Shown piece by piece: positions 18,669 through 27,966 of a DNA stretch of 64,000 bases (positions within the stretch are counted from its first letter, which is position 1; each line of letters begins with the position of its first letter). The notes beneath the pieces are model-generated. The model was not told the origin of the DNA and did no database searches. It was given only the letters and a program-made list of their open reading frames with translations. The stretch spans positions 3,125,501 through 3,189,500 of the forward strand of contig NZ_CP031395.1 of the NCBI RefSeq assembly GCF_004328645.1, read 5' to 3'. A program made the translations under genes and the position numbers. The DNA is from Hylemonella gracilis. GTDB lineage: Bacteria > Pseudomonadota > Gammaproteobacteria > Burkholderiales > Burkholderiaceae_C.

Positions 18669-19490
18669 ATGAGCTCCCCAACGCCCCCCAGCGCCGGTGA
18701 CGCCGCGGACGGCATGACCACGACGCCGGCCATGCCTCCTGCGCCTTCCGCGCTGGCACCCGCGTTCAGTCCGCTGTACCAGCAGATCAAGGGGCTCATC
18801 CTGCAAAGCCTGCAGTCAGGCGAATGGAAGCCGGGCGAGGCCATCCCCAGCGAACTCGACCTGGCCGCGCGCTACCGCGTCAGCCAGGGCACGGTCCGCA
18901 AGGCCATTGATGAACTGGCCGCGGACAACCTGCTGCTGCGCCGCCAGGGCAAGGGCACCTTCGTCGCCACGCATGCCGAGCAGCAGGTGCAATACCGCTT
19001 CCTGCGCCTGATGCCCGACGCCTTCGACGCGGGTGAGCCGCGCCAGGCCACGCCCGCTGAGCGCCACGTCATCGACTGCAAGCGCGTGCGCGCCAGCGCC
19101 GAAATCGCGCGCGCGCTCGAATTGCGCGCGGGCGATGGTGTGCTGCAGGTGCGCCGGGTGTTGTCTTTCGCGGGCCGCCCCACCATCCTGGAAGACCTGT
19201 GGCTGCCGGGTGCGCCTTTCAAGGGCCTGACGGCCGAACGCCTGCGCGACAACCTCGGTCCCATGTACGCCTTGTTCGAAACCGAATTTGGCGTGCGCAT
19301 GGTGCGGGCCGAGGAAAAAATCCGCGCCGTGCTCCCGGACGCGGCGCAAGGCGCGCTGCTCAAGATCAGCCGCTCGACGCCGCTGCTGAGCGTGGAACGC
19401 ATCGCCTACACCTACAACGATGTCCCGATGGAACTGCGCCGTGGCCTGTACCTGACCGACATGCACCATTACCGCAACGTCCTCAACTGA
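18669..19490 (+). CDS. GntR/HutC family transcriptional regulator
   Basis: 273 residues. After a Pro/Ala-rich, probably disordered N-terminus (about 1-35) comes a winged helix (LYQQIKGLILQSLQSGEWKP; IPSELDLAARYRVSQGTVRK) and then a UTRA effector domain (about 110-265, with the RIAYTYNDVPMELRRGLY end typical of HutC). It stands between mdh and sdhC, in the middle of the TCA genes, so it probably senses a carboxylic acid and controls them. The first ATG at 18669 is used; a second at residue 16 is possible. Confidence 0.88.
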   Translation: MSSPTPPSAGDAADGMTTTPAMPPAPSALAPAFSPLYQQIKGLILQSLQSGEWKPGEAIPSELDLAARYRVSQGTVRKAIDELAADNLLLRRQGKGTFVATHAEQQVQYRFLRLMPDAFDAGEPRQATPAERHVIDCKRVRASAEIARALELRAGDGVLQVRRVLSFAGRPTILEDLWLPGAPFKGLTAERLRDNLGPMYALFETEFGVRMVRAEEKIRAVLPDAAQGALLKISRSTPLLSVERIAYTYNDVPMELRRGLYLTDMHHYRNVLN

Positions 19491-19673
19491 GCGACACGCC
19501 CGCAACTGAAATACCCCCATGCAGAAATGCCTTCACGCACCGACCAGCACGAAATGAATCACTCGGGAATGCAGACTCACCCTGCATTGACCTAGAATCC
19601 GGCGACCTCGCTCCCCTTGCCGCCCGCCGTGCATCGCGGAGCGAATTTTTCTTTTCAACAAGAGAGACACACC

Positions 19674-20117
19674 ATGTCCGAGCTTGCCACTCCCACGCGG
19701 GCCCAGCGGCCCGAGTTCCGCAACATCAACGCCCTCAAAGACCTTCCCAGCTACCGCCTCCCTGCGGCGGGCTGGGTCTCCATCCTGCACCGCGTCAGCG
19801 GCGCGCTGATGTTCCTGCTGCTGCCTTTCGTGATCTGGCTGTTCGACACCGCCACCACCTCCGAACTCTCCTATGAGCGCTTCACGGCTGCCTTCAGCGC
19901 CGGCATCGGCTTCGTGCCGGGCTGGTTCGTCAAGCTGGCCACGCTGGGCCTGATCTGGGCCTACCTGCACCACATCATCGCTGGCCTGCGCCACCTCTGG
20001 ATGGACGCGACGCACGCCGTCTCCAAGGAGTTCGGTCGCAAGTCCGCCGTCGTCACGCTGGTCCTGTCCATCGCGCTGACTGTCGTGCTGGGCGCCAAGC
20101 TGTTCGGCCTCTACTGA
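19674..20117 (+). CDS. sdhC: Succinate dehydrogenase cytochrome b556 subunit
   Basis: 147 residues with three membrane helices and the SdhC haem region (SILHRVSGALMFLLLPFVIW; WAYLHHIIAGLRHLWMD, with the axial His). It anchors complex II and binds haem b and ubiquinone together with SdhD. The ATG at 19674 has an AGAGAGA-rich upstream region. It starts the sdhCDAB-sdhE-gltA operon. Confidence 0.96.
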   Translation: MSELATPTRAQRPEFRNINALKDLPSYRLPAAGWVSILHRVSGALMFLLLPFVIWLFDTATTSELSYERFTAAFSAGIGFVPGWFVKLATLGLIWAYLHHIIAGLRHLWMDATHAVSKEFGRKSAVVTLVLSIALTVVLGAKLFGLY

Positions 20118-20137
20118 GTCAAGAAGGAGCACACACC

Positions 20138-20503
20138 ATGTCCGTCAATTACGGCTCCAAGCGCCTTGTCGTGGGCGCGCACTACGGCGTGCGTGACTGG
20201 ATCGCCCAGCGCGCCACCGCCGTCATCATGGCCCTCTTCACCCTGCTGCTGCTGGCGCGCGTGCTGTTCACCAGCGGCCCGCTGGGCTACGAGAGCTGGG
20301 CGGCCGTCTTCGCCCCGCAATGGATGAAGGTCTTCACCTTCGCCGTCGTCATCGCGCTGGTCTGGCACGTCTGGGTCGGCATGCGCGACATCTGGATGGA
20401 TTACGTCAAGCCCGTCTGGCTGCGGCTGTCGCTGCAGGTCTTCACCATCGTCTGGCTGGCCGGCTGCGCCGGTTGGGCCCTCCAAGTTCTCTGGAGCCTC
20501 TGA
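20138..20503 (+). CDS. sdhD: Succinate dehydrogenase membrane anchor subunit
   Basis: 121 residues with three hydrophobic helices and the SdhD motif VWHVWVGMRDIWMDYVKP, where the His and Asp contact haem and quinone. An AAGGAG ribosome-binding site lies in the 20-bp gap after sdhC, and sdhA starts 3 bp after its stop. Confidence 0.95.
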   Translation: MSVNYGSKRLVVGAHYGVRDWIAQRATAVIMALFTLLLLARVLFTSGPLGYESWAAVFAPQWMKVFTFAVVIALVWHVWVGMRDIWMDYVKPVWLRLSLQVFTIVWLAGCAGWALQVLWSL

Positions 20504-20506
20504 GTC

Positions 20507-22315
20507 ATGTCTTATTCCTCTTCGTCCATCACCAAGCGCAAGTTCGACGTCGTCATCGTCGGCGCCGGCGGCTCCGGCATGCGCGCCTCGCTGCAGCTGG
20601 CGCGCGCGGGCCTGAACGTCGCCGTGCTGTCCAAGGTTTTTCCCACCCGCAGCCACACCGTGGCGGCGCAGGGCGGCATCGGTGCCTCGCTCGGCAACAT
20701 GTCCGAGGACAACTGGCACTACCACTTCTACGACACCGTCAAGGGTTCCGACTGGCTCGGCGACCAGGACGCCATCGAGTACATGTGCCGCGAAGCCCCG
20801 AAGGTCGTGTACGAGCTGGAACACTTCGGCATGCCCTTCGATCGCAACCCGGACGGCACCATCTACCAACGCCCCTTTGGTGGCCACACCGCCAACTACG
20901 GCGAAAAGCCCGTGCAACGCGCCTGCGCCGCGGCCGACCGCACCGGCCACGCCATGCTGCACACGCTGTACCAGCAGAACGTCTCGGCCAAGACCCAGTT
21001 CTTCGTCGAATGGATGGCGCTGGACCTGATCCGCGACGCCGAAGGCGACGTGGTGGGCGTGACCGCGCTCGAGATGGAAACCGGCGACCTGCACATCCTG
21101 CAGGCCAAGACCGTGCTGCTGGCCACCGGCGGCGCGGGCCGCATCTTCGCCGCGTCCACGAACGCCTTCATCAACACCGGTGACGGCCTGGGCATGGCCG
21201 CGCGCTCGGGCATCCCGCTGCAGGACATGGAGTTCTGGCAGTTCCACCCCACCGGCGTGGCCGGCGCGGGCGTGCTGCTGACCGAAGGCTGCCGCGGCGA
21301 AGGCGCCATTCTGCTGAACAACAAGGGCGAGCGCTTCATGGAGCGCTACGCGCCCACCTTGAAGGATCTGGCCCCGCGCGACTTCGTGTCCCGCTCCATG
21401 GACCAGGAAATCAAGGAAGGCCGCGGCTGCGGCCCCAACGGTGACTATGTGCTGCTCAAGCTCGACCACCTGGGCGCCGAGACCATCCACAAGCGCCTGC
21501 CCTCGGTCTACGAGATCGGCGTGAACTTCGCCAACGTGGACATCACCAAGGAACCCATTCCGGTCGTGCCCACCATCCACTACCAGATGGGCGGCATTCC
21601 GACCAACATCAACGGCCAGGTCGTCGTGCAGCAGAACGGCAACGACCGCGAGATCGTCAACGGCCTTTACGCCGTGGGCGAATGCTCCTGCGTGTCGGTG
21701 CACGGCGCCAACCGCCTGGGCACCAACTCGCTGCTTGACCTGCTGGTCTTCGGCAAGTCCGCGGGCAACCACATCGTCGAGTTCGCCTCGCGCACCAAGT
21801 CCCACAAGGAACTGCCCAAGGATGCGGCCGACCGTTCGCTGGCACGCCTGAACCGCCTGGACGCCGACGCCAAGGGCGAGTACTGTCAGACCGTGGCCAA
21901 CGACATCCGCGCCACCATGCAGCAGCATGCGGGCGTGTTCCGCACCCAGGCCAGCATGGACGAAGGCGTGCGCAAGATCAACGCCATCCGTGAGCGCGTG
22001 GGCGGCATCGGCCTGAAGGACACCTCCAAGGTCTTCAACATGGCGCGCATCGAGGCGCTGGAAGTCGAGAACCTGATCGAGTGCGCCCAGGCCACCATGA
22101 CTTCCGCCGCCGCCCGTAAGGAATGCCGCGGCGCGCACACGGTCAAGGACTATGAACATCCGGCCGATCACGCCACGGCGCCGCTGGGCCGCGACGACGC
22201 GAACTGGATGAAACACACCCTGTGGCACAGCGCGAGCAACAGCCTGACCTACAAGGCCGTCAACCTCAAGCCACTGACGGTGGATTCCGTGCCGCCCAAG
22301 GTGCGCACGTTCTGA
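20507..22315 (+). CDS. sdhA: Succinate dehydrogenase flavoprotein subunit
   Basis: 602 residues. It has the FAD-binding motif VVIVGAGGSGMRASLQLA, the covalent-flavin His in RSHTVAAQGGIGA, the substrate-loop HPTGV, and the catalytic Arg region SMDQEIKEGRGCG. It oxidises succinate to fumarate in complex II. Coding density and order are standard. Confidence 0.98.
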   Translation: MSYSSSSITKRKFDVVIVGAGGSGMRASLQLARAGLNVAVLSKVFPTRSHTVAAQGGIGASLGNMSEDNWHYHFYDTVKGSDWLGDQDAIEYMCREAPKVVYELEHFGMPFDRNPDGTIYQRPFGGHTANYGEKPVQRACAAADRTGHAMLHTLYQQNVSAKTQFFVEWMALDLIRDAEGDVVGVTALEMETGDLHILQAKTVLLATGGAGRIFAASTNAFINTGDGLGMAARSGIPLQDMEFWQFHPTGVAGAGVLLTEGCRGEGAILLNNKGERFMERYAPTLKDLAPRDFVSRSMDQEIKEGRGCGPNGDYVLLKLDHLGAETIHKRLPSVYEIGVNFANVDITKEPIPVVPTIHYQMGGIPTNINGQVVVQQNGNDREIVNGLYAVGECSCVSVHGANRLGTNSLLDLLVFGKSAGNHIVEFASRTKSHKELPKDAADRSLARLNRLDADAKGEYCQTVANDIRATMQQHAGVFRTQASMDEGVRKINAIRERVGGIGLKDTSKVFNMARIEALEVENLIECAQATMTSAAARKECRGAHTVKDYEHPADHATAPLGRDDANWMKHTLWHSASNSLTYKAVNLKPLTVDSVPPKVRTF

Positions 22316-22347
22316 GCGGAACGCAAGGGCACAAAAGGACTTACATC

Positions 22348-23052
22348 ATGGAAAAACGTACTTTCAGCATCTACCGCTACGACCCGGACAAGGACGCCAA
22401 GCCCTACATGCAGACCATCGAGGTTGAACTCGAAGGCAATGAACGCATGCTGCTGGACGCCCTGGTCAAGCTCAAGGCCGTGGACCCGTCGCTGTCTTTC
22501 CGCCGCTCCTGCCGTGAAGGCGTCTGTGGCTCGGACGCGATGAACATCAACGGCAAGAACGGCCTGGCCTGCCTGACCAATCTGAAAACGCTCAAGGGCA
22601 CCATCGTGCTCAAGCCCCTGCCCGGACTGCCGGTGGTGCGCGACCTGATCGTCGACATGACGCAGTTCTTCACGCAGTACCACAGCATCAAGCCCTACCT
22701 GGTCAACGACGAAGTGCCGCCCGAAAAGGAGCGCCTGCAGTCGCCCGAGGAACGCGAGGAACTGAACGGCCTGTACGAGTGCATCCTGTGCGCGAGCTGC
22801 TCGACCAGTTGCCCCAGCTTCTGGTGGAACCCGGACAAGTTCGTCGGCCCCGCCGGCCTGCTGCAAGCCTACCGCTTCATCGCGGACAGCCGCGACCAGG
22901 CCACAGCCGAACGACTGGACAATCTGGAAGACCCCTACCGTCTGTTCCGCTGCCACACCATCATGAATTGCGTCGATGTCTGCCCCAAGGGTTTGAACCC
23001 CACCAAGGCCATCGGCAAGATCAAGGAAATGATGGTCGCGCGCGCGGTCTGA
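22348..23052 (+). CDS. sdhB: Succinate dehydrogenase iron-sulfur subunit
   Basis: 234 residues. The N-terminal [2Fe-2S] ferredoxin domain has SCREGVCGSDAMNINGKN. The C-terminal domain has CILCASCSTSCPSF for [4Fe-4S] and CHTIMNCVDVCPKGLNP for [3Fe-4S]. The real start is MEKRTFSIYRY at 22348, not the longer frame that begins inside sdhA. Confidence 0.98.
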   Translation: MEKRTFSIYRYDPDKDAKPYMQTIEVELEGNERMLLDALVKLKAVDPSLSFRRSCREGVCGSDAMNINGKNGLACLTNLKTLKGTIVLKPLPGLPVVRDLIVDMTQFFTQYHSIKPYLVNDEVPPEKERLQSPEEREELNGLYECILCASCSTSCPSFWWNPDKFVGPAGLLQAYRFIADSRDQATAERLDNLEDPYRLFRCHTIMNCVDVCPKGLNPTKAIGKIKEMMVARAV

Positions 23053-23091
23053 CGGTCCAGGACCCGAGAGACCCCACGCAAGAAAGTCAGG

Positions 23092-23382
23092 ATGACCGTG
23101 ACGCCGGAAGAAAACCTCATTGATGAACGCAGTCTGAGCAAGCTCAAGTGGCGCTGCCGCCGGGGCCTGCTGGAAAACGATCTGTTCATCGAGCGTTTCT
23201 TCCAGCAGCATGAAGCATCCCTGACGGTGCGCCAGGCCTCGGGCCTGGCCGCCTTGATGGAGCTGAGCGACAACGACCTGCTCGACCTGAACCTGGGCCG
23301 CAAGCCCCTGGCGCAGGTAGCCCCCGAGATGGATCGTGACGAAGTGCGCGAAGTGCTGAAGATGTTGAGAACCCCAGCTTGA
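23092..23382 (+). CDS. sdhE: Succinate dehydrogenase assembly factor (FAD insertion)
   Basis: 96 residues with the SdhE/Sdh5 signature RCRRGLLENDLFIERF; the RGxxE motif is needed for covalent attachment of FAD to SdhA. It lies between sdhB and gltA, the common betaproteobacterial order. Confidence 0.95.
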   Translation: MTVTPEENLIDERSLSKLKWRCRRGLLENDLFIERFFQQHEASLTVRQASGLAALMELSDNDLLDLNLGRKPLAQVAPEMDRDEVREVLKMLRTPA

Positions 23383-23400
23383 TGAGAGAAAGGTCAAGAT

Positions 23401-24711
23401 ATGAAACTTGCAGACAACAAAGCCACCCTGTCGTTCAGCAACGGCAAGCCCGCCATTGAGCTGCCCGTCTACTCGGGCAACATCGGCCCGGACGTGATCG
23501 ACATCCGCAAGCTGTACGGCCAGACCGGCATGTTCACCTATGACCCGGGTTTCCTGTCGACCGCGGCCACGCAATCCGCCATCACCTACATCGACGGCGA
23601 CAAGGGTGAACTGCTGTACCGCGGCTACCCCATCGAGCAGCTCGCGGTGAACTGCGACTTCCTCGAGACCTGCTACCTGCTGCTCAAGGGCAATCTGCCC
23701 AACGCCACCGAGAAGAAGGACTTCACCGAACTGGTGACGCACCACACCATGGTGAACGAGCAGATGCAGTTCTTCCTGCGCGGTTTCCGCCGTGATGCCC
23801 ACCCCATGGCCATCCTGACCGGCCTGATCGGCGCGCTCTCGGCCTTCTACCACGACAGCACGGACATCAACAACCCGGAACACCGCGAGATCTCGGCCAT
23901 CCGCCTGATCGCCAAGCTGCCCACGCTGGTCGCCATGGCCTACAAGTACGGCATCGGCCAGCCTTACATGTACCCGCAGAACGACCTGAGCTACTCGGGC
24001 AACTTCCTGCGCATGATGTTCGCCACGCCCTGCGAGGACTACAAGGTCAACCCGGTGATTGAAAAAGCGCTGGACCGCATCTTCATCCTGCACGCCGACC
24101 ACGAGCAGAACGCCTCCACCTCCACCGTGCGCCTGTGCGGCTCCTCCGGCACCAACCCCTTCGCGGCAATCGCCGCGGGCGTGGCCTGCCTCTGGGGTCC
24201 GGCCCACGGCGGCGCCAACGAAGCCGCGCTGAACATGCTGTACGACATCCAGAAGCAAGGTGGCGTGGCCAAGATCGGCGAGTTCATCAAGCAGGTCAAG
24301 GACAAGAACTCCAGTGTCAAGCTGATGGGCTTCGGTCACCGTGTCTACAAAAACTACGACCCGCGCGCCAAGCTGATGCAGCAGACCTGCAATGAAGTGC
24401 TGACCGAGCTGGGTCTGGAAAAGGACCCGCTGTTCGCCCTGGCCAAGGAACTGGAAAAGATCGCCCTGGAAGACGACTACTTCGTCTCGCGCAAGCTCTA
24501 CCCGAACGTGGACTTCTACTCCGGCATCGTGCAGCGCGCCATCGGCATCCCGGTCAACCTGTTCACCGGCATCTTCGCGCTGGCCCGCACGGTCGGCTGG
24601 ATCGCCCAGCTGAACGAAATGATCGGCGACCCCGAGTACAAGATTGGCCGTCCGCGCCAGCTCTACACCGGCTCGGAACGCCGCGACGTGCCGCACATCA
24701 GCAAGCGCTGA
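23401..24711 (+). CDS. gltA: Citrate synthase (type II)
   Basis: 436 residues, the hexameric NADH-regulated type usual in Gram-negative bacteria. Catalytic residues are in [14 protein letters not shown] (His) and [14 protein letters not shown] (His and Arg), with the Asp in [19 protein letters not shown]. It is the last gene of the sdh operon and is followed by a strong terminator. Confidence 0.98.
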   Translation: MKLADNKATLSFSNGKPAIELPVYSGNIGPDVIDIRKLYGQTGMFTYDPGFLSTAATQSAITYIDGDKGELLYRGYPIEQLAVNCDFLETCYLLLKGNLPNATEKKDFTELVTHHTMVNEQMQFFLRGFRRDAHPMAILTGLIGALSAFYHDSTDINNPEHREISAIRLIAKLPTLVAMAYKYGIGQPYMYPQNDLSYSGNFLRMMFATPCEDYKVNPVIEKALDRIFILHADHEQNASTSTVRLCGSSGTNPFAAIAAGVACLWGPAHGGANEAALNMLYDIQKQGGVAKIGEFIKQVKDKNSSVKLMGFGHRVYKNYDPRAKLMQQTCNEVLTELGLEKDPLFALAKELEKIALEDDYFVSRKLYPNVDFYSGIVQRAIGIPVNLFTGIFALARTVGWIAQLNEMIGDPEYKIGRPRQLYTGSERRDVPHISKR

Positions 24712-24753
24712 TCGGTCACACGGCAAACGACCCGCAGCTGCTGGTGCGAGCAG

Positions 24754-24792
24754 CAAAAAAAGGCCCGTCGAAACTCGGCGGGCCTTTTTTCA
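24754..24792 (+). terminator. Rho-independent terminator after gltA
   Basis: AGGCCCG (24761-24767) pairs with CGGGCCT (24779-24785), extended by the flanking A and T runs; six T follow. It lies about 45 bp after the gltA stop and ends the sdhCDAB-sdhE-gltA transcript. Confidence 0.9.
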
Positions 24793-24840
24793 TTTCGATA
24801 GCGACTCACCCGCCCTTTGGCGGCCTGAGCGGGTGATGAA

Positions 24841-25296
24841 TCAGGCACCGCCTTGTGATGCAGTGCGTGCTTTTTCCAGCTCTTGCTCGATGAGCGGTGC
24901 GGCCCAGACATCGTTGGCGTGCTGGGTATCCAGGTACTCTCGGACCGATACGATCTTGCCGTCTCGGAACTTCAGAAGCATGTGGTACTCCTGCCGATAC
25001 TGGCGTCCATTCTTCAAGTCGCCCTCGGAGACGACCTCAAGGGCGACATGATCGCCTTCGGCGATGCAGGACACCACCGTCATTTTCAAACCGTTCTCCA
25101 GCGCATTGACCATGCGATGAAAGAGGCGGCCAATCTTGTCCTTGGGGTACAGGCCAGCAGAGGGCGACCGTTCCTTTTTCCCGGGTATCCACCATGTCGC
25201 GTCATCGGCCATCGTGTCCAGGGCGCCTTCGAGATCACTGGCCGTGAAGCGCTCGAAGAATCTGAAAGCGACGACCTTGTTCTCTTGCGTGTTCAT
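24841..25296 (-). CDS. SnoaL/NTF2-like protein
   Basis: 151 residues with the cone-shaped NTF2-like fold pattern: RFFERFTASDLEGALDTMAD, DDATWWIPGK and YRQEYHMLLKFRDGKIVSVREYLDTQH. The last segment is a close match to SnoaL-like ketosteroid-isomerase relatives. Family members are isomerases, hydrolases or non-enzymatic binders; the substrate cannot be predicted. The ATG at 25296 was chosen because upstream residues do not fit the fold. Confidence 0.78.
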   Translation of the reverse strand: MNTQENKVVAFRFFERFTASDLEGALDTMADDATWWIPGKKERSPSAGLYPKDKIGRLFHRMVNALENGLKMTVVSCIAEGDHVALEVVSEGDLKNGRQYRQEYHMLLKFRDGKIVSVREYLDTQHANDVWAAPLIEQELEKARTASQGGA

Positions 25297-25379
25297 GGGC
25301 AATTCGTCCTTCACAGTGATGGGTGGCAGGAGATCGATCCAGGGATTGTTCACAGCCTGACAAGGCCGCTCGTCATTTG

Positions 25380-25910
25380 TCAAGTCGGTCGAATGATCTG
25401 CAGTTGACGAAGTTGGTGCTCCAACTCTGCCATGCCGCTCCAGGGCAGGATGGGCGAGTTCTTGCGTTCGTCAGGAGGATGGGATGGCAGCGTATCGGAC
25501 CACCCGCCGCAGCCCACCAAGGGCAAGAGCGGGCGCTTGTGCAGCCAGGCCAGGCAGACCTCCGAAATCGTGCCGGCGCGCCCGCCGATGACCAGACAGG
25601 CGTCTCCCGACAAGGCCATCAGCAGGTTGCGCGCGTCACCCATGCCGCAGGGCACCACCACCGTCGCGGGCCAGTCTGCAGGGGGCATTTCATCGGGCGG
25701 CACGATGCTGAGCACCAGCCCCCCTTCGGCGATGGCCCGCTCCGCCGCGACCCGGGTCGCGGGGCTACCGCACCCGCTGACCAGAGTGATGCCGTGCCGG
25801 GCCAGCAGTGCACCGGCCCGGCCCGCCAACTCGTAGGCGGTGGAACCCGGCTCGGCGCTGCCGAGTACACAGACCTGGGGTTTACGGACAGATGCAGATG
25901 CACGGGACAT
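25380..25910 (-). CDS. LOG/SLOG-type Rossmann protein (TIGR00725-like)
   Basis: 176 residues from the ATG at 25910 (190 if the longer frame is used). It begins KPQVCVLGSAEPGSTAYELA and carries the nucleotide-binding loop VSGCGSPATRVAAERAI and the GGRAGTISEVCLAW motif corresponding to PGGxGTxxE of the lysine-decarboxylase-like/LOG family. LOG enzymes hydrolyse cytokinin monophosphates and related nucleotides; this shorter branch binds an unknown nucleotide ligand. Confidence 0.75.
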   Translation of the reverse strand: MSRASASVRKPQVCVLGSAEPGSTAYELAGRAGALLARHGITLVSGCGSPATRVAAERAIAEGGLVLSIVPPDEMPPADWPATVVVPCGMGDARNLLMALSGDACLVIGGRAGTISEVCLAWLHKRPLLPLVGCGGWSDTLPSHPPDERKNSPILPWSGMAELEHQLRQLQIIRPT

Positions 25911-25952
25911 GGTGATGACGTTCCTCGTTTTCAGTTTCGGCGCCCCATCCAA

Positions 25953-26375
25953 TCAGGCCGGCCCCTTGGACCGCAGCTCCTTGCGCACGACCAACTTCAG
26001 GCCGGACCAGACCTCCGTGACCGCGCAAACCTTCACATCGACCCAGCCCAGCGGCAAGGCCAGTTCGCGGATGGTGTCTTCGGTGACCGTGGTCGGCACC
26101 TTGGCGGACTTCTTGGGCCACGACACCCAGACCACCGCGTCCGGGTGCAGCGCCTTGCGCAAGCGCGCCAACTCAGACGCCAGCACCTCGCGCTCGGTCA
26201 CGAAGAGGTGAACCAGGTTCGTTCCGGCGCCGAGTTTGGCATTCACGCGCACACCGGCAGGCAGCTCACCCACGATGGCAGCATAGTCGCTCGGCCCGTT
26301 GAGAACGACGAGGAGTGTCGCCTCGGTGATACCCAGTTTTTTGGGCAAGGGAGTTCCTGAGTAACCAGCAGGCAT
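25953..26375 (-). CDS. DUF3052 family protein
   Basis: 140 residues: MPAGYSGTPLPKKLGI at the start, then an alternating alpha/beta pattern with VVWVSWPKKSAK and a C-terminal VTEVWSGLKLVVRKELR, all typical of DUF3052. Function is unknown. It lies just upstream of the SLOG protein gene in the same direction and may share its transcript. Confidence 0.78.
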   Translation of the reverse strand: MPAGYSGTPLPKKLGITEATLLVVLNGPSDYAAIVGELPAGVRVNAKLGAGTNLVHLFVTEREVLASELARLRKALHPDAVVWVSWPKKSAKVPTTVTEDTIRELALPLGWVDVKVCAVTEVWSGLKLVVRKELRSKGPA

Positions 26376-26417
26376 GGTGGCTCCTAGACAGTCTGGTCTT
26401 ATCGCTGACACATGAAT

Positions 26418-26804
26418 TCACTGTCCCGCAGGGGGCTGCCAAAGTTCGACTTTATTGCCCTCCGGGTCCATCACCCATCCGAACTTTCCATATTCAGAAT
26501 CATCGGTCTTCCCAATGACATTGCAGCCTTCTTCGCGCAGTAGTTGCAGCAAGGCCGCGAGATCTTCGACGCGGTAGTTGACCATGAACGTGGAACGGCT
26601 GGGAGCGAAAGGATGCTCATCCTCTGCACTGATCGCCCAGGTTGTTGTTCCCTTGCTAGGGTTGCCATCCGGGTCTGTCCAAGTGAAGGCGGCACCGCCC
26701 CAGTCTTGGACATCAATGTCCAGATGCTTCTTGTACCAGGCACGCAGTGCCTTCGGATCTCTGGCGGCAAAGAAGATGCCGCCTACGCCTGTGACTCTTT
26801 TCAC
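26418..26804 (-). CDS. VOC superfamily protein (glyoxalase/dioxygenase fold)
   Basis: 128 residues with two beta-alpha-beta-beta-beta modules: VTGVGGIFFAARDPKALRAW at the start and GKFGWVMDPEGNKVELWQPP at the end. The Glu of VELW is the usual metal ligand. Members include glyoxalases, ring-cleaving dioxygenases and antibiotic-binding proteins; no substrate is implied by the neighbours. Confidence 0.8.
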   Translation of the reverse strand: MKRVTGVGGIFFAARDPKALRAWYKKHLDIDVQDWGGAAFTWTDPDGNPSKGTTTWAISAEDEHPFAPSRSTFMVNYRVEDLAALLQLLREEGCNVIGKTDDSEYGKFGWVMDPEGNKVELWQPPAGQ

Positions 26805-27516
26805 CAGCTACTCCAAAGTTGTTCGATGTTTCAGCTTCCTGTCGCTGCGCTGGATTCCAAACAGCAAACGCAAGCCCTAGAGCGTGACGCTCTCGGAAGG
26901 ACGTTCCCCATCCTGGTACGTGCAGCGGGTCCTTCTATATCAGGCTCTTTCTTGCCTCGCAATTCACTCGTCCCGCAAACATCCACTCAACCGGTGGATG
27001 CACGCATCACGAAAGCGCAAAACGAGAAAAATCGGCGCGGCGCAGCTGGGCCTACCTCCCCCCGCTGTTGCAGCGCGGGTCCCAGCGCCGATCAACGCCA
27101 GACAAATTTTTCTTGGGGTCCCCGGAGTCCGTGAATCGCCAAGCGCAATAGCCATATTGAAACCAGCGCGGGAAAGATACCCCGCAAATGGCGGTGAGTT
27201 CCTCTGGGGTATGGTGCCAATGGGGGGAATGGCCGCGAAGAAAAGATCATTCGCGACCCGCTTGAATCGAATGACGAGGGACCGTGCAAAGTGCTTGGAC
27301 GATCCCCTGGGGGCGAGCCGGTCCACGTCTGGATGTGAGTAGAAATAGCGAATGCCTTGCAGCGCCTGCCCGAAATTGAGGGCTGCGTGCTTTGCGTATT
27401 CTTCCAACCAGCGCTTCATGGACATATTCGACACCTGCCAAGATCCAGTACAAAACCCTCGCCACCTCCGCCGGTGAGAAACTCGGGTTCAAAGGAAGTC
27501 AACCGTTCCAGCACGG
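26805..27516. other. 712-bp stretch without a convincing gene
   Basis: Between the two VOC genes there is no open frame with recognisable domains. It has a 15-bp near-perfect palindrome (26879-26893: seven-base arms and one central base) and one doubtful leftward frame (listed separately). Base composition is lower in GC than the flanks. It may be decayed coding sequence. Confidence 0.5.
26964..27425 (-). CDS. Doubtful hypothetical protein
   Basis: An open frame of 153 codons starting MSMKRWLEEYAKHAALN. The first 90 residues have a reasonable composition, but the last 60 are low-complexity, Ala/Gly/Arg-rich and end in a Cys-containing tail typical of non-coding translation. No family is recognised and no clear ribosome-binding site is present. 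It is listed only as a possibility. Confidence 0.2.
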   Translation of the reverse strand: MSMKRWLEEYAKHAALNFGQALQGIRYFYSHPDVDRLAPRGSSKHFARSLVIRFKRVANDLFFAAIPPIGTIPQRNSPPFAGYLSRAGFNMAIALGDSRTPGTPRKICLALIGAGTRAATAGGGRPSCAAPIFLVLRFRDACIHRLSGCLRDE

Positions 27517-27930
27517 CTATTCAGGTCGATGGCAGACGGCCTCGACATTGTTGCCCTCCAGGTCAATGACGAAGGCGCCGTAATAGTGGGCGTGGTAGTG
27601 CGGACGCAGACCAGGCGGCCCGTTGTCCCGACCGCCAGCGCTGATTGCGGCCTTGTAGAAAGCATCCACCGCCGCGCGGCTGCTGGCTTTCCAAGCCAGG
27701 TGACAGCCCGTCGTCGCGGGCGGACCGCCATAAGGCGAGGGACCGTCAATGAACCACACGTCCGCCTTCTTGCCATCAGGCTCGGAGGGGTCTGGGTAAG
27801 CGAAGCCCAGGAGGTTCGATCCGTAGTTGCCCTCGAAACAAACGGTGTACCCCAGGGGTGCTAGCGCCGCGCTGTAGAACGCCTTCGCGCGCTGGATGTC
27901 GTTGACGCGAAAAGTCATGTGATCGAGCAT
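27517..27930 (-). CDS. VOC superfamily protein (glyoxalase-like)
   Basis: 137 residues starting MLDHMTFRVNDIQRAKAFYS, the classic VOC N-terminal module with metal-ligand His, and ending HYYGAFVIDLEGNNVEAVCH, with the Glu ligand. The ATG at 27930 has GGAGAT seven bases upstream and is preferred over the in-frame TTG two codons earlier. It is most like the uncharacterised glyoxalase/bleomycin-resistance group. Confidence 0.82.
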   Translation of the reverse strand: MLDHMTFRVNDIQRAKAFYSAALAPLGYTVCFEGNYGSNLLGFAYPDPSEPDGKKADVWFIDGPSPYGGPPATTGCHLAWKASSRAAVDAFYKAAISAGGRDNGPPGLRPHYHAHYYGAFVIDLEGNNVEAVCHRPE

Positions 27931-27966
27931 GCGCAATATCTCCGGTGTATCAAAAATTGACGACAG

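Noticed and set aside
20111..22228. Long open frame antisense to sdhA
   Set aside because: Shadow of sdhA; the sense strand encodes a complete, motif-rich flavoprotein.
26879..26893. Palindrome with seven-base arms as terminator or operator
   Set aside because: No T-run, no adjacent gene end, and not repeated.
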